A program made the position numbers and the translations under genes. Below, in pieces: positions 1-8,803 of a stretch of 64,000 bases of DNA. Under the pieces are notes generated by a model that saw only the letters and a program-made list of their open reading frames with translations, did no database searches and had not been told where the DNA came from. The DNA is from an uncultured Litoreibacter sp. (GTDB lineage: Bacteria; Pseudomonadota; Alphaproteobacteria; Rhodobacterales; Rhodobacteraceae): positions 1,488,001 through 1,552,000 of the forward strand of contig CANLVO010000001.1 in the NCBI GenBank assembly GCA_947494645.1, read 5' to 3'. Each line of letters opens with the position of its first letter. The first letter of the stretch is position 1.

Positions 1-2
1 CT

Positions 3-710
3 TTGGCCACCACCGACAACATGAATTTCGGTAACCCCGAAAAGCCGGAGATCATGGGCCAGTTTGTCGGCGCCATCAAAGGCATCGGCGAAGCCGTCGC
101 CGCGCTCGACATGCCCATCGTCTCGGGCAACGTCTCGCTTTACAATGAAACCGACGGCTCCGGCATCCTGCCCACCCCCACCATCGGCGCGGTCGGCCTG
201 ATCGAGCACACCGACCAGATCATCGCAGGCAAAGTGCAAGAGGGCTACATCGCCCTGCTTCTGGGCGACGAAGGCACCCATCTGGGCCAATCCGCCCTTC
301 TGTCCGAGGCCTTCCACCGCGAGGAAGGCGACGCACCCGCTGTGGACCTCGACGCTGAGAAATGGAACGGCGATTTCATCCGCAAACACCGCGACCTGAT
401 CGACACCTGTACAGATCTCGCCGATGGCGGTCTTGCCTTGGCCGCGTTCGAGCTGGCCGATGCCGCAGGCGTGGGCGTCACCTTGAAAGAAAGCAGCATC
501 GAAGCGCTTTTCGGCGAGGATCAGGCCCGCTACCTCATCGCTTGCACACCCGCCCACGCCAAAGCCCTGCTGCAAGCCGCGGACGGCGTGGCCCTGCTCA
601 CAGAGGTCGGGCACTTCACCGGCGACACCGTGACATTCGGCGAGCACAGCGCACCCCTGGCCGAGATGTCAGCGCTCTACCGCACCAGCTTTGCCCAAGC
701 GGTCGGCTAG
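3..710 (+). CDS. purL: Phosphoribosylformylglycinamidine synthase subunit PurL, C-terminal part (5' end outside window)
   Basis: PurL converts FGAR and glutamine to FGAM in de novo purine synthesis. Only the last 235 or so residues are present; the frame is open to the window edge, so the TTG at position 3 is not a true start. Visible family motifs are [11 protein letters not shown] near the N-terminal side, [11 protein letters not shown], and the glycine-rich DLADGGLA segment of the second AIRS-like C-terminal ATP-binding domain. The stop is 60 bp upstream of bolA, so the genes may be co-transcribed. Identification is confident; the full length cannot be judged here. Confidence 0.95.
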   Translation: MATTDNMNFGNPEKPEIMGQFVGAIKGIGEAVAALDMPIVSGNVSLYNETDGSGILPTPTIGAVGLIEHTDQIIAGKVQEGYIALLLGDEGTHLGQSALLSEAFHREEGDAPAVDLDAEKWNGDFIRKHRDLIDTCTDLADGGLALAAFELADAAGVGVTLKESSIEALFGEDQARYLIACTPAHAKALLQAADGVALLTEVGHFTGDTVTFGEHSAPLAEMSALYRTSFAQAVG

Positions 711-769
711 TGCGCCCTTGCCACCTGCCCCCGCGCTTCCTACGTTAAGCTCAAACAAGGACGACATTC

Positions 770-1000
770 ATGGCCATCACCGCTCAAGAGGTCGAAGACC
801 TCATCCGCGCCAGCTTCCCCGACGCCACCATCAAAGTGGACGGGGCCGACGGCGTGCATTTCACCGGTCTGGTCATTGACGAAAGCTTCCGCGGCCAAAA
901 CCGCGTCCAACAACAACGCGCCGTCATGGCCGCGATCAAAGACAAAGTCGACAGCGGCGAGATTCACGCGCTGGGCCTCACAACGAAAATACCGGAGTGA
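770..1000 (+). CDS. bolA: BolA/IbaG-family protein
   Basis: A 76-residue BolA-fold protein. The family binds monothiol CGFS glutaredoxins and shares a [2Fe-2S] cluster with them, in iron-sulfur trafficking or sensing. The core FRGQNRVQQQRAVM segment and the terminal [11 protein letters not shown] match the short IbaG/BolA2-like type rather than long E. coli BolA. A purine-rich AAGGACGA lies just before the ATG. Its TGA overlaps the GTG of the next small gene (GTGA), and a glutaredoxin follows, which is the expected partner. Members of this set are often annotated simply as BolA family. Confidence 0.92.
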   Translation: MAITAQEVEDLIRASFPDATIKVDGADGVHFTGLVIDESFRGQNRVQQQRAVMAAIKDKVDSGEIHALGLTTKIPE

Positions 1001-1155
1001 AAGGGATTGGGACACTCGGGGCTTTCGCCATTCTGGGGATCATGTTCGGCATTTTGATACTCATTGGCTTACCCGGGCTGATCTTGCATTACTGGCCAAA
1101 GTTAAGAGAACAAGGGGCGTCAGCCCAAAGTGACAATCAGGAGACGTCTAAATGA
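997..1155 (+). CDS. Small single-span membrane protein between bolA and grxD
   Basis: A 52-codon frame starting with GTG at 997 and ending with TGA at 1153-1155. It is linked at both ends: its GTG shares bases with the bolA stop (GTGA), and its stop overlaps the grxD start (ATGA). Residues about 6-32 are almost entirely hydrophobic ([20 protein letters not shown]), giving one membrane helix, followed by HYWPKLREQ and a polar tail. GGAG directly precedes the start, which suits translational coupling. I know no named family. By position it could tether the BolA-glutaredoxin pair to the membrane, but that is inference. Confidence 0.75.
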   Translation: MKGIGTLGAFAILGIMFGILILIGLPGLILHYWPKLREQGASAQSDNQETSK

Positions 1156-1514
1156 CCGACGCAAACGCACAGATCAAAGAGACCGTGACCGCCAACGATG
1201 TGGTGCTGTTCATGAAGGGCACTTCGCAGATGCCGCAATGTGGCTTCTCATCCAAAGTGGCGGGCGTGCTGAACTACATGGGCGTCGAATACACCGACGT
1301 GAACGTGCTGGCCGATGACGCGATCCGCGCGGGCATCAAAGACTATTCCGACTGGCCCACCATCCCGCAGCTTTACGTCAAAGGCGAGTTCATCGGCGGC
1401 TGCGACATCGTCACGGAAATGACTCTGTCCGGCGAGCTGGACACCCTGCTGGAAGAAAACGGCGTGGCGTTTAACAAAGAAGCAGCCGATACGATCAGAG
1501 CGCATAACAGCTAA
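1152..1514 (+). CDS. grxD: Monothiol glutaredoxin, Grx4/CGFS type
   Basis: A 120-residue monothiol glutaredoxin. The active site reads MPQCGFSSK, with one cysteine in the CGFS motif that ligates a glutathione-bound [2Fe-2S] cluster shared with BolA proteins. [20 protein letters not shown] is the conserved cis-proline and glutathione-binding stretch. The length is slightly above the usual 105-115 residues because of the tail. The start overlaps the stop of the upstream small membrane protein by four bases, so bolA, the small gene and grxD are probably translated together. Confidence 0.97.
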   Translation: MTDANAQIKETVTANDVVLFMKGTSQMPQCGFSSKVAGVLNYMGVEYTDVNVLADDAIRAGIKDYSDWPTIPQLYVKGEFIGGCDIVTEMTLSGELDTLLEENGVAFNKEAADTIRAHNS

Positions 1515-1561
1515 CGTCATCCCCGCGAATGTGCTCGTCATCCCCGCGAAAGCGGGGACCC
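1515..1561. repeat. REP-like palindromic repeat, partial copy plus full copy
   Basis: A truncated copy (CGTCATCCCCGCGAA, from 1515) is followed by a full copy at 1536-1560 in which CCCCGC and GCGGGG flank a GAAA loop. The same element recurs before acsA at 52561-52632. It is a dispersed intergenic hairpin repeat; no encoded transposase is nearby. Confidence 0.75.
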
Positions 1562-1619
1562 CGCTGAACGGCGCACCACTTAACATCGAGCTTCCCGCTT
1601 CCACGGGACTGACAAAGAA

Positions 1620-1649
1620 AAAAGGCCGCCCCACCCGGAGCGGCCTTTT
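1620..1649. terminator. Bidirectional terminator between grxD and tkt
   Basis: AAAAGGCCGC at 1620-1629 pairs perfectly with GCGGCCTTTT at 1640-1649 around a 10-base loop. Flanking A and T tracts let it work for both convergent genes. Confidence 0.85.
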
Positions 1650-1669
1650 CTCATTCCCAATCAATCACT

Positions 1670-3688
1670 TCAGCTCAGAAGTTCACGCACTTTCGCGGCC
1701 GCATCCTGCGCCGTGATCCCGAAATGTTCGAAAAGCTCGCCCGCTGGTGCAGACGCGCCAAAGCTGTCCATGCCGACAAAGCCCGCCTTCTCACGGCGGC
1801 CGCGCTCGTCACACAGCCAGCGGTCCCAGCCAAAGCGGACGCCTGCTTCAACGGCGACGCGCACAGGCCCCGCAGGCAGCACCTTGCGGCGGTATTTCTC
1901 GTCTTGCTCTTCGAACAGCTCCCAGCATGGCATCGACACGACCCGGCAGCCAATGCCGTCCGCCTCCAGCAGCGCCTTGGCGTCCATCGCCACCGACACT
2001 TCCGAACCCGTCGCCATCAAGATCGCCTGCCGCTTGGCCTCCGCCTCTGCCAGAACATAGGCGCCTTTCGACACCTCGTTGCGCGTGGTGTGCGTGGTCC
2101 GCAAGGTTGGCAGGCCTTGGCGCGACAGCGCCAGCACCGCAGGCGTGCGCTCGGACGTCATCGCACATTCCCACGCCTCGGCAGTCTCCACCGCGTCACA
2201 GGGCCGGAACACATGCGTGTTCGGTGTGGCCCGCAACATCGCCAGATGCTCCACCGGTTGGTGGGTCGGGCCATCTTCACCCAGCCCGATGCTGTCATGC
2301 GTCATCACATAGGTCACCGGAATGCCCATCAGCGCCGACAGCCGCATGGACCCGCGCGCGTAGTCAGTGAAACACATGAATGTCCCGCCGTAAGCCTTTG
2401 TTCCGCCGTGCAAAGCCATGCCGTTCATTGCCGCCGCCATGCCGTGCTCCCGTACGCCGTAATACATGTAACGACCCTTGCGGTTCTCAGGGCTGAACAC
2501 CCCCAAGTCGCTCGTCAAAGTGTTGTTCGATCCGGTCAGATCGGCAGAGCCGCCAAAGGTCTCTGGCATGATCGGGTTGATCACTTCCAGCGCCATCTCA
2601 GAGGCCTTCCGCGTCGCCACTTTCGGCGCGCTTTCAGAAATCTGCTTTTTCAGCGCCTTGATCGTGGCCGACAATTTCCGTGGCGCCTCGCCAGATTGCT
2701 CACGGGCAAACTTGGCCTGTTTCGAGGCCGAAACGCCCTCAAGCCGCGCCTCCCACTCATCCCGCGCAGCAGCGCCGCGCGAACCGATTGCCTCCCAGGC
2801 AGATTTGATATCCTCAGGGATCACAAACGGCCCATGGCTCCAGCCATACACCTTGCGCGTGTCCGCGATCAGTTCGTCGCTGGTCAGCGCCCCATGCCCC
2901 TTGGACGTGTCCTGCGCCGAGGAGCCCAGCGCGATATGCGTCTTGCACGCAATCATCGACGGCTTCTTTGTCTTCTTGGCCTTCTCAAGCGCGGCATCAA
3001 TCGCTGCCGGGTCATGGCCGTCGATCTCTTGGACATGCCAGCCCGCCGCCTTGAAGCGCTGCGGCTGGTTGGTGCGGTCTGACAGCTCAACCGTGCCGTC
3101 GATGGTGATGTTGTTGTTGTCCCACAGCACAATCAGCTTGCCCAGCTCGTGGCGTCCCGCAAGGCCAATCGCCTCGTGGCTGACCCCTTCCATCAGGCAG
3201 CCATCGCCCGCGATGCAATAGGTGTAGTGGTCCACCAGCTTCTTGCCGAACCGCGCGCGCTGCACCTCTTCGGCCAGCGCGAAGCCGACCGCGTTGGCAA
3301 TCCCTTGGCCTAGCGGCCCGGTCGTGGTCTCAATGCCTGACGCGTGGCCAAATTCGGGATGGCCCGCCGTGATCGCACCCAGCTGGCGGAAGTTCTTGAC
3401 CTGCTCCAGCGTCATGTCCTCATAGCCGGTCAGGTGCAGCAGTGAATAAAGCAACATCGAGCCATGGCCCGCCGACAGGATAAACCGGTCGCGGTCCGGC
3501 CAGTTCGGGGCGGACGCATCGAACTTCAGATGCCTTTCAAACAGCACAGTGGCGACGTCGGCCATGCCCATCGGCATGCCGGAATGGCCTGAATTGGCGG
3601 CAGCAACAGCATCCAGCGTCATCACGCGGATCGCGCAGGCCTTGTTCCAATGCTCCGGGTGGTCTTTACGAAGGCTGGCAATATCCAC
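1670..3688 (-). CDS. tkt: Transketolase
   Basis: A thiamine diphosphate enzyme moving two-carbon units between ketoses and aldoses in the pentose phosphate pathway. The 672 residues match the family length. Seen in order: the N-terminal PP domain with [12 protein letters not shown] and the TPP/Mg motif [13 protein letters not shown] ending in WDNNN, the Pyr domain with [11 protein letters not shown] and [15 protein letters not shown], and the C-terminal domain. The start [14 protein letters not shown] is typical. It is transcribed away from the zapA-gap block and shares a terminator with grxD. Confidence 0.98.
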   Translation of the reverse strand: MDIASLRKDHPEHWNKACAIRVMTLDAVAAANSGHSGMPMGMADVATVLFERHLKFDASAPNWPDRDRFILSAGHGSMLLYSLLHLTGYEDMTLEQVKNFRQLGAITAGHPEFGHASGIETTTGPLGQGIANAVGFALAEEVQRARFGKKLVDHYTYCIAGDGCLMEGVSHEAIGLAGRHELGKLIVLWDNNNITIDGTVELSDRTNQPQRFKAAGWHVQEIDGHDPAAIDAALEKAKKTKKPSMIACKTHIALGSSAQDTSKGHGALTSDELIADTRKVYGWSHGPFVIPEDIKSAWEAIGSRGAAARDEWEARLEGVSASKQAKFAREQSGEAPRKLSATIKALKKQISESAPKVATRKASEMALEVINPIMPETFGGSADLTGSNNTLTSDLGVFSPENRKGRYMYYGVREHGMAAAMNGMALHGGTKAYGGTFMCFTDYARGSMRLSALMGIPVTYVMTHDSIGLGEDGPTHQPVEHLAMLRATPNTHVFRPCDAVETAEAWECAMTSERTPAVLALSRQGLPTLRTTHTTRNEVSKGAYVLAEAEAKRQAILMATGSEVSVAMDAKALLEADGIGCRVVSMPCWELFEEQDEKYRRKVLPAGPVRVAVEAGVRFGWDRWLCDERGRREKAGFVGMDSFGASAPAGELFEHFGITAQDAAAKVRELLS

Positions 3689-3907
3689 GGTGTTCTTCCC
3701 CTATTGGGCCCGCTGGGGGCCGCGATTTCGTTGCTGAGGTGATAGCAGCGTGGTCGCTGAGTTCAAGCGCTACGGCAATGTCCCGCCGCAAGGGCTTTGA
3801 AATCGCCGCTAAATTCCGTAGGCTTTCGTCAAACAAAGCTAGGGTGGGCCGTTTCTCGATTCGATCCACGCAAAACCTTGCTGAAAACAGACGATCAGGG
3901 GACAGAA

Positions 3908-4387
3908 ATGTCAGATATTTCCGAGCTCGAAAGCCGTATCACGGCGGCACTGGACCGTATTGCATGGTCCGTTGAAAATGGGCTGGACCAGCCCGCAACC
4001 GCCACCGCTGCACAGGCCCCCGCGCCCGCAAGTGACAGTGAGATCGCTGAAGAGCTCGAGATCGAGCGCGCCGCCAACCAAAAGCTCTCCGCCGCCCGCG
4101 AACAGAACATGGCCCAGATCGAGCGGCTCGAGGTGCGCGTCTCCCGCCTCACCGACCGGCTCGAGCAAACCGATGCCGAAAACAAGCGCCTCGAGAACGT
4201 GATCGAGACATTGAGCCAGAACAACAATGCCCTGCGGGAGGCCAATGCCGCCTATCAGGGTGACGCCGCCACCGCCGATGCCAGCGCCAGCACCCAGCTG
4301 GAACATCTCCGCGCCCTGCGCGAGGCCGACCGCGGCGAACTGGACGACATCATGGCCGAGCTGGCCCCTATCGTGAAGGAAGGTTGA
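3908..4387 (+). CDS. Coiled-coil protein of unknown function upstream of zapA
   Basis: 159 residues. I chose the ATG at 3908, preceded by AGGGGACAGAA, over the longer frame from 3797, whose extra residues look non-coding. Residues about 50-125 form a long heptad-rich stretch (AANQKLSAAREQNMAQIERL and following), with an Ala/Asp-rich segment and a short acidic tail. The gene ends three bases before zapA and is surely co-transcribed with it. It is a common zapA neighbour in Rhodobacterales. A coiled-coil partner in Z-ring assembly is plausible but only inferred. Confidence 0.85.
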   Translation: MSDISELESRITAALDRIAWSVENGLDQPATATAAQAPAPASDSEIAEELEIERAANQKLSAAREQNMAQIERLEVRVSRLTDRLEQTDAENKRLENVIETLSQNNNALREANAAYQGDAATADASASTQLEHLRALREADRGELDDIMAELAPIVKEG

Positions 4388-4390
4388 GCC

Positions 4391-4774
4391 ATGCCCGAAG
4401 TGAATATCGAAATCGGCGGCCGCATGTTTCAGGTGGCTTGCCAGACTGGCGAAGAGCACTTTTTGCAATCCGCAGCAGGATTGCTCGACAGCGAGGCCAG
4501 CGTGCTGGCCGAACAAATCGGCCGCATGCCCGAGACCCGCATGTTGCTGATGGCAGGCCTGATGCTGGCCGACAAAACCGCCGGCATCGAGGAAGAACTC
4601 CGCGCCGCCGAGGCCCGTATCGAGGCCATGAACCGCGAGCTGACCACCCTCAAATCCTCTCCGCCCGAGCAGGTCGAGGTCGCCGTGATCCCGCCACAGG
4701 TCACCGACAGCATGGCCGAGCTTGCCGCCCGCGCCGAAGCCATCGCCGACAGCCTTGAGGCCAAGGCCGGATAG
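4391..4774 (+). CDS. zapA: Cell division protein ZapA
   Basis: 127 residues. ZapA binds and bundles FtsZ filaments early in division. The N-terminal beta domain (PEVNIEIGGRMFQVACQTGEE) is followed by the long C-terminal helix (LMAGLMLADKTAGIEEELRA) that forms the tetrameric coiled coil, and a variable tail. It follows the coiled-coil gene by three bases. In many proteobacteria 6S RNA lies just downstream of zapA; I could not recognise it here. Confidence 0.9.
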   Translation: MPEVNIEIGGRMFQVACQTGEEHFLQSAAGLLDSEASVLAEQIGRMPETRMLLMAGLMLADKTAGIEEELRAAEARIEAMNRELTTLKSSPPEQVEVAVIPPQVTDSMAELAARAEAIADSLEAKAG

Positions 4775-4856
4775 ACCACGGCCGATTTTCCCGCCCAAAA
4801 CACGTCAGACCGGATGCAAGAATCATTCCGGCGCCATTATGCTGCGCGCCGGAAAC

Positions 4857-4870
4857 AGTTATCGCTAACG
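4857..4870. promoter_or_regulatory. LacI-type operator-like palindrome, gap1 distal site
   Basis: AGTTATCGCTAACG, about 160 bp before the gap1 start. It fits the form TGTTA-NCGN-TAACA at the central GTTA and TAAC arms. The form resembles sites of the Rhodobacter carbon regulator CceR; the link is inferred. Confidence 0.5.
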
Positions 4871-4918
4871 GCAAAAACTGTCCGTCCAAACCGTTACATT
4901 CTGGCCAACTCGGACCCA

Positions 4919-4932
4919 TGTTAACGCTATCA
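4919..4932. promoter_or_regulatory. LacI-type operator-like palindrome, gap1 proximal site
   Basis: TGTTAACGCTATCA, centred 62 bp downstream of the distal site and about 100 bp before the gap1 start. It differs from TGTTA-NCGN-TAACA at one arm base. Two sites six helical turns apart would suit looped repression. Confidence 0.55.
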
Positions 4933-5028
4933 TTTTGAATTCACGTGACAATCCGGGTTCTCGCAATCGGCCCTGCCCTGTATATGCGTGCACAGGGGCA
5001 CCACCGGGTTACGAGGGAAATGAGTACC

Positions 5029-6027
5029 ATGACCACCACTGTCGCAATCAACGGATTTGGCCGCATCGGCCGCTGCACACTGGCTCACATCGCGCAAAGC
5101 GGTCGCAACGACGTGCAAGTCGTCGCCATCAACGCCACCGGCCCGATCGAGACAAACGCCCATCTGCTGAAATACGATAGCGTCCATGGCCGCTTCCCCG
5201 GCGAGGTCACCACCACCGCCGACACCATGGATCTGGGCCGCGGCCCGATGAAGGTCTTCTCCACCTACAACCCCGACGAGCTCGACTGGTCCGGCATCGA
5301 CGTCGTCATGGAATGCACCGGCAAGTTCAACTCAAAGGAAAAAGCCGCCGTCCATCTGGAGCGCGGCGCCAAGCGGGTGCTGATCTCGGCCCCGGGCAAA
5401 AACGTCGACAAGACCATCGTCTACGGCGTCAACCACCGCGACCTCTTGCCCGAGCACGGCGTCGTCTCCAACGGCTCCTGCACCACGAACTGCCTCGCCC
5501 CATTGGCCAAAGTGCTCAACGACGCCATCGGCATCGAGGAAGGCATCATGACAACGATCCACAGCTATACGGGCGACCAGCCCACGCTGGACCGCCGCCA
5601 CGATGACCTCTACCGCGCCCGCGCCGCCGCCATGGCGATGATCCCCACCTCAACCGGAGCGGCCAAGGCACTGGGCGAAGTTCTGCCGGAGCTCTCAGGC
5701 AAGCTCGACGGCAGCGCCATCCGGGTGCCCACGCCAAATGTCTCCGCTGTGGATCTGACATTTCAGGCCGGCAAGGACGTAACCGCCGAGAATGTAAACG
5801 AAATTGTCCGCGAAGCCGCCGCCGGTCACATGGGCGCGGTGCTTAGCTACGACCCCGAGCCCAAGGTCTCCATCGATTTCAACCACACCAACTACTCCTC
5901 CATCTTCGCCCCCGACCAGACAAAGGTTGTGGGCAAGCGCATGGTTCGGGTATTGGCGTGGTATGACAATGAATGGGGCTTTTCCTGCCGCATGGCCGAC
6001 GTGGCCGCCGCAATGGGACGCCTCTAA
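5029..6027 (+). CDS. gap: Glyceraldehyde-3-phosphate dehydrogenase, isozyme 1
   Basis: 332 residues from ATG 5029. I preferred it to 5020 or 4945 because GAGGG at 5013 is far enough upstream and the protein then begins [14 protein letters not shown], as the family does. The catalytic Cys lies in [12 protein letters not shown], and HSYTGDQ supplies the catalytic His region. The coenzyme loop reads AINATG at residues 33-38: alanine replaces the usual NAD-selecting Asp. The loop LDRRHDD also carries two arginines where NAD enzymes often have Leu-Pro. Both hint at NADP use; see findings. A paralogue, gap2, lies 3 kb downstream. Confidence 0.96.
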   Translation: MTTTVAINGFGRIGRCTLAHIAQSGRNDVQVVAINATGPIETNAHLLKYDSVHGRFPGEVTTTADTMDLGRGPMKVFSTYNPDELDWSGIDVVMECTGKFNSKEKAAVHLERGAKRVLISAPGKNVDKTIVYGVNHRDLLPEHGVVSNGSCTTNCLAPLAKVLNDAIGIEEGIMTTIHSYTGDQPTLDRRHDDLYRARAAAMAMIPTSTGAAKALGEVLPELSGKLDGSAIRVPTPNVSAVDLTFQAGKDVTAENVNEIVREAAAGHMGAVLSYDPEPKVSIDFNHTNYSSIFAPDQTKVVGKRMVRVLAWYDNEWGFSCRMADVAAAMGRL

Positions 6028-6048
6028 GCCACTCAGCGCCGAGGCCTC

Positions 6049-6192
6049 ATGACCAACAAAATTGCAATCGCCTTGGCGTTGGTCATCCTGTCCCTCTTCG
6101 CGCTCGATTACTTCGTGATCAAGGCCGATATCCACATCTTTCTGGGTCGCAAACTGGGTGAGTTGATCGAGTACCTCGCCTTCTGGCGCTAA
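6049..6192 (+). CDS. Small single-span membrane protein downstream of gap1
   Basis: 47 residues from ATG 6049 to TAA 6190. It starts 21 bp after the gap1 stop, with a GAGG sequence before it. Residues 5-25 (IAIALALVILSLFALDYFVI) form one hydrophobic helix, followed by an amphipathic end LGRKLGELIEYLAFWR. From memory of the group, similar 45-50-residue proteins ending in FWR follow gap in other Rhodobacteraceae, where they are often left uncalled or misnamed. Function unknown. Confidence 0.75.
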   Translation: MTNKIAIALALVILSLFALDYFVIKADIHIFLGRKLGELIEYLAFWR

Positions 6193-6339
6193 CCCTCTTC
6201 CTCAAGCCCCGCTCCCATCGCCCGAGTGTCAGGCAATCCTGTCGCGCATGACGAGCGTCACCGCCCATGCCACGGGTTGGCGCAAGACAGGATGCACGTC
6301 CACCGTTTCTCAATCCAGCCGGTCGCACGAAACATCGCC

Positions 6340-8025
6340 TTAATTCTTGCGCCCGAAAATGCTCCAATTCTCCGGGGCTGCGAGCGTCTCAAAGCCTTCA
6401 CCGCCCGGCGCATCCGCCACGGCCGCCTCAACAAGAACATGCAAATCTCCGCCGCCGCTCGGTCGGTGTGGATATGTGTGCGCAATCACGTAATCAACGG
6501 CGCCGTCCTCGATTGCTTTTGCAACGCTTTGTCCGTCAATGCTGATCGGCTCAAGCGTGCAGGAAAGAGCGAAGAACACACACAGGTTTTCGCTCGTTGC
6601 GAGCCTGATCTCTGTCCGTTGCTGGCTCGCTGCGTCCAAAGCAATCGTCTCAAGCACGTCCAAGACCGGATCCTCAATCACTGGCAATGGTTTCAACAGG
6701 GCGAGCGTCCCGGTTGCCGCAACAATTGCAAACCCGGTCGCGAGCGGTTCACTCAAACGCCTCCGGATGCTTCGAAAATCCACCATCACAAGCGAAGATG
6801 CCAGAAGGAGAACGTAACTCATTTGCAAATAGTTCGTACGCGGGAAAATGAGCAGCAAAATCATCAAGGTCGGGAGAGGCGCGAGACCTATGATGCATCG
6901 CCAAAGGTCAAGATCATCTCCACCCCCCGCGCGCCATCTTGAGACGACGCCGCGAATAAGTATGCGTAAGCTTGCGAAATAGAAGATAAGAGCCAACACC
7001 CAACCCAAGGCCCCAACGGGATCAGACAGCGCCCAGTTCGCAAAGATGTATTTCAGGTTGGCCGCTATATGATCAAAAACCGCTGCTGGGTTGTTGCTCA
7101 GCGCACCCGAGATGGACGTCGCGTCTCCAAAATACTCTTCAAAGACAAGCTCGCTTTCGGTCCAGGGGTCCCTCGCGTCGTCACTCCGAAGCCAGAGGTT
7201 GTAGGCGAAGTGCTGATAGAAAGCGACATGACTGCGATACTTGTCCAGAAACACAGGCTTATCGATCGCAAGAGAAAGGCTAAGCAAGAGGCCAGCACAA
7301 AGCGCAATTGGCCATGCGAATTTTTGGCGCCAAGCGGTCCAGCTTCGCCATTTCAAGCCCAACAGCAATGCCCAGACGATACCCAAAAGAAGTGCCAGAT
7401 AGAGGCTCAGGATCTGCTCAGCGCGGGCAAAGCCAACCAAAAAATAAAGCACTGTGATGCAGCAGGCAAACAGCAGGAATGGTGGTTTTTTCGGAACGAG
7501 CAGAAGCCCTGCCAGCATGATGATGCAGACGGTCTGATTGGAGTGCGGCCAAGCGCGAAGGCCGGACTCGCCAGCCAGCAACAAAGGTGCGGCGAGCAGA
7601 ACGGCTATCAACGCCGATCCCGTTTGACGCAGGACATGAAGTTGAAACAAGAAGACCATGATATAAAACGGAACAAATGCGTTCAGCTGATAATTTCTCA
7701 CTGGGTCTGCTTCGAATAGTCCTGTCATTGCGTAGGTGAGAATATGCATTGGGAATGAGTAAATATTCCACGGCTCGGGCCTATCCAGATTCTGCAAGGC
7801 GGACTGCAGGTAGCCTACTTCATCGGTCAGCTGAATTGGGAACCGTGTGACATCCAGATGTGTCATCAAAATCATGGCCGCAATCGTGAAAAGCGCCAAA
7901 GATACACAAGTTGCCAGATGCATCTTGGGCTCATCCTGCGCCGCCACTGCTACTCCATCGTCTTTGGCAACAAACCCGTCGGAATTGCTAAGCTGACTTT
8001 CGATCTGGGGTCTTTCAGCCATCAT
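6340..8025 (-). CDS. Multi-pass membrane protein, possibly a GT-C-type glycosyltransferase
   Basis: 561 residues, with about 10-11 hydrophobic segments from residue 38 to about 440 and a soluble C-terminal domain of about 110 residues. An early loop carries LTDEVGYLQSAL; an acidic residue in the first periplasmic loop is typical of the GT-C (ArnT/PMT-like) glycosyltransferases, but I see no decisive signature. The gene is alone on its strand inside the glycolytic block and is visibly AT-richer than its neighbours, suggesting later insertion. The start may be either of the adjacent ATGs at 8025 and 8022. Confidence 0.7.
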   Translation of the reverse strand: MMAERPQIESQLSNSDGFVAKDDGVAVAAQDEPKMHLATCVSLALFTIAAMILMTHLDVTRFPIQLTDEVGYLQSALQNLDRPEPWNIYSFPMHILTYAMTGLFEADPVRNYQLNAFVPFYIMVFLFQLHVLRQTGSALIAVLLAAPLLLAGESGLRAWPHSNQTVCIIMLAGLLLVPKKPPFLLFACCITVLYFLVGFARAEQILSLYLALLLGIVWALLLGLKWRSWTAWRQKFAWPIALCAGLLLSLSLAIDKPVFLDKYRSHVAFYQHFAYNLWLRSDDARDPWTESELVFEEYFGDATSISGALSNNPAAVFDHIAANLKYIFANWALSDPVGALGWVLALIFYFASLRILIRGVVSRWRAGGGDDLDLWRCIIGLAPLPTLMILLLIFPRTNYLQMSYVLLLASSLVMVDFRSIRRRLSEPLATGFAIVAATGTLALLKPLPVIEDPVLDVLETIALDAASQQRTEIRLATSENLCVFFALSCTLEPISIDGQSVAKAIEDGAVDYVIAHTYPHRPSGGGDLHVLVEAAVADAPGGEGFETLAAPENWSIFGRKN

Positions 8026-8362
8026 CCATCTCTAGACTTTCTAAGCATCGGTGCATTTGAGGTGAACTGCTATATCTGTGCAACCCGTAAGAGCATGTTT
8101 TTAGGACGTCTTTGTATTTCACACCGAGATTGGACCAATCCCAGCAAGTCTCGACGCAGCGCAGACCGTAATACCGCAATCGACGTTGGGCGGGACCGCT
8201 TTAGCCCAGCAGACCTGTCAAACGACTGTCTGCACGTTTGGCTGGACTGTTTGTCACCACTGCAATCGGGCATCTTGATCTTAACCACTTGCCGCTCTCT
8301 CAAATCTGTACCACCACTCTCTTAGCGCTTCCCTAAACCTGCACCCGAGAAGGCCCTGCCCC
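8026..8362. other. Intergenic region, 337 bp
   Basis: Divergent space between the membrane protein gene and rpiB. I see no convincing ORF, tRNA or hairpin with a T run. It is AT-richer on the membrane-protein side and presumably holds both promoters. Confidence 0.5.
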
Positions 8363-8797
8363 ATGTCATCCAAACGTATCGTCCTGTCCTCCGACCACGC
8401 TGCCCTCGCCCTGCGCGCGCGGATTGCGGAACATGTCCAATCCCTCGGCTGGGAGGTCGAAGATATCGGCCCCACCACGAATGAGAGCACCCATTACCCG
8501 ATCCACGGCGCAGCCGCCGCCGCGCGCGTGGCCTCTGGCGACTGCCAGTTCGGCATCATTCTGTGTGGCACAGGTCAGGGCATCATGATGGCCGCCAACA
8601 AGGTCAAAGGCATCCGCTGCGGGGTCTGCTCCGATCCGTTCTCCGCCCGGATGATCCGGCAGCACAATGACGCCAACATGCTCTCCATCGGTGCGCGGGT
8701 TGTGGGCGAGGATCTGGCCCTCGATATTGTTAACGCTTTCTTATCCGCCGAGTTCGAGGGCGGGCGTCACCAGACCCGTGTCGAGATGATCGAGTAA
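8363..8797 (+). CDS. rpiB: Ribose-5-phosphate isomerase B
   Basis: 144 residues of the RpiB/LacAB family, interconverting ribose 5-phosphate and ribulose 5-phosphate. Seen: SSDHAALALR at the N-terminus, the catalytic-loop motif ILCGTGQGIMMAANKVKGIRC (read in two parts, with Cys as acid/base), and the phosphate-binding RQHNDANMLSIGARV. The start ATG follows CGAGAAGG. It sits before gap2 and so links the pentose phosphate and triose parts of the block. Confidence 0.95.
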   Translation: MSSKRIVLSSDHAALALRARIAEHVQSLGWEVEDIGPTTNESTHYPIHGAAAAARVASGDCQFGIILCGTGQGIMMAANKVKGIRCGVCSDPFSARMIRQHNDANMLSIGARVVGEDLALDIVNAFLSAEFEGGRHQTRVEMIE

Positions 8798-8803
8798 ACA
8801 GAA

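Noticed and set aside
3-5. TTG as start codon of a 235-residue protein
   Set aside because: The reading frame is the end of PurL, normally over 700 residues; it is cut by the window edge.
1515-1561. CRISPR repeat
   Set aside because: There are only one and a half copies, with no spacer array or cas genes; the same hairpin recurs elsewhere as a dispersed repeat.
1724-3082. 452-codon open frame antisense to tkt
   Set aside because: The product is Arg/His/Pro-rich, with no domain, and is fully inside a certain gene.
4775-5028. Possible 6S RNA downstream of zapA
   Set aside because: The position is right, but I could not recognise the long stem with a central bubble; the sequence looks more like the gap1 promoter with two palindromes. 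A covariance-model search would decide.
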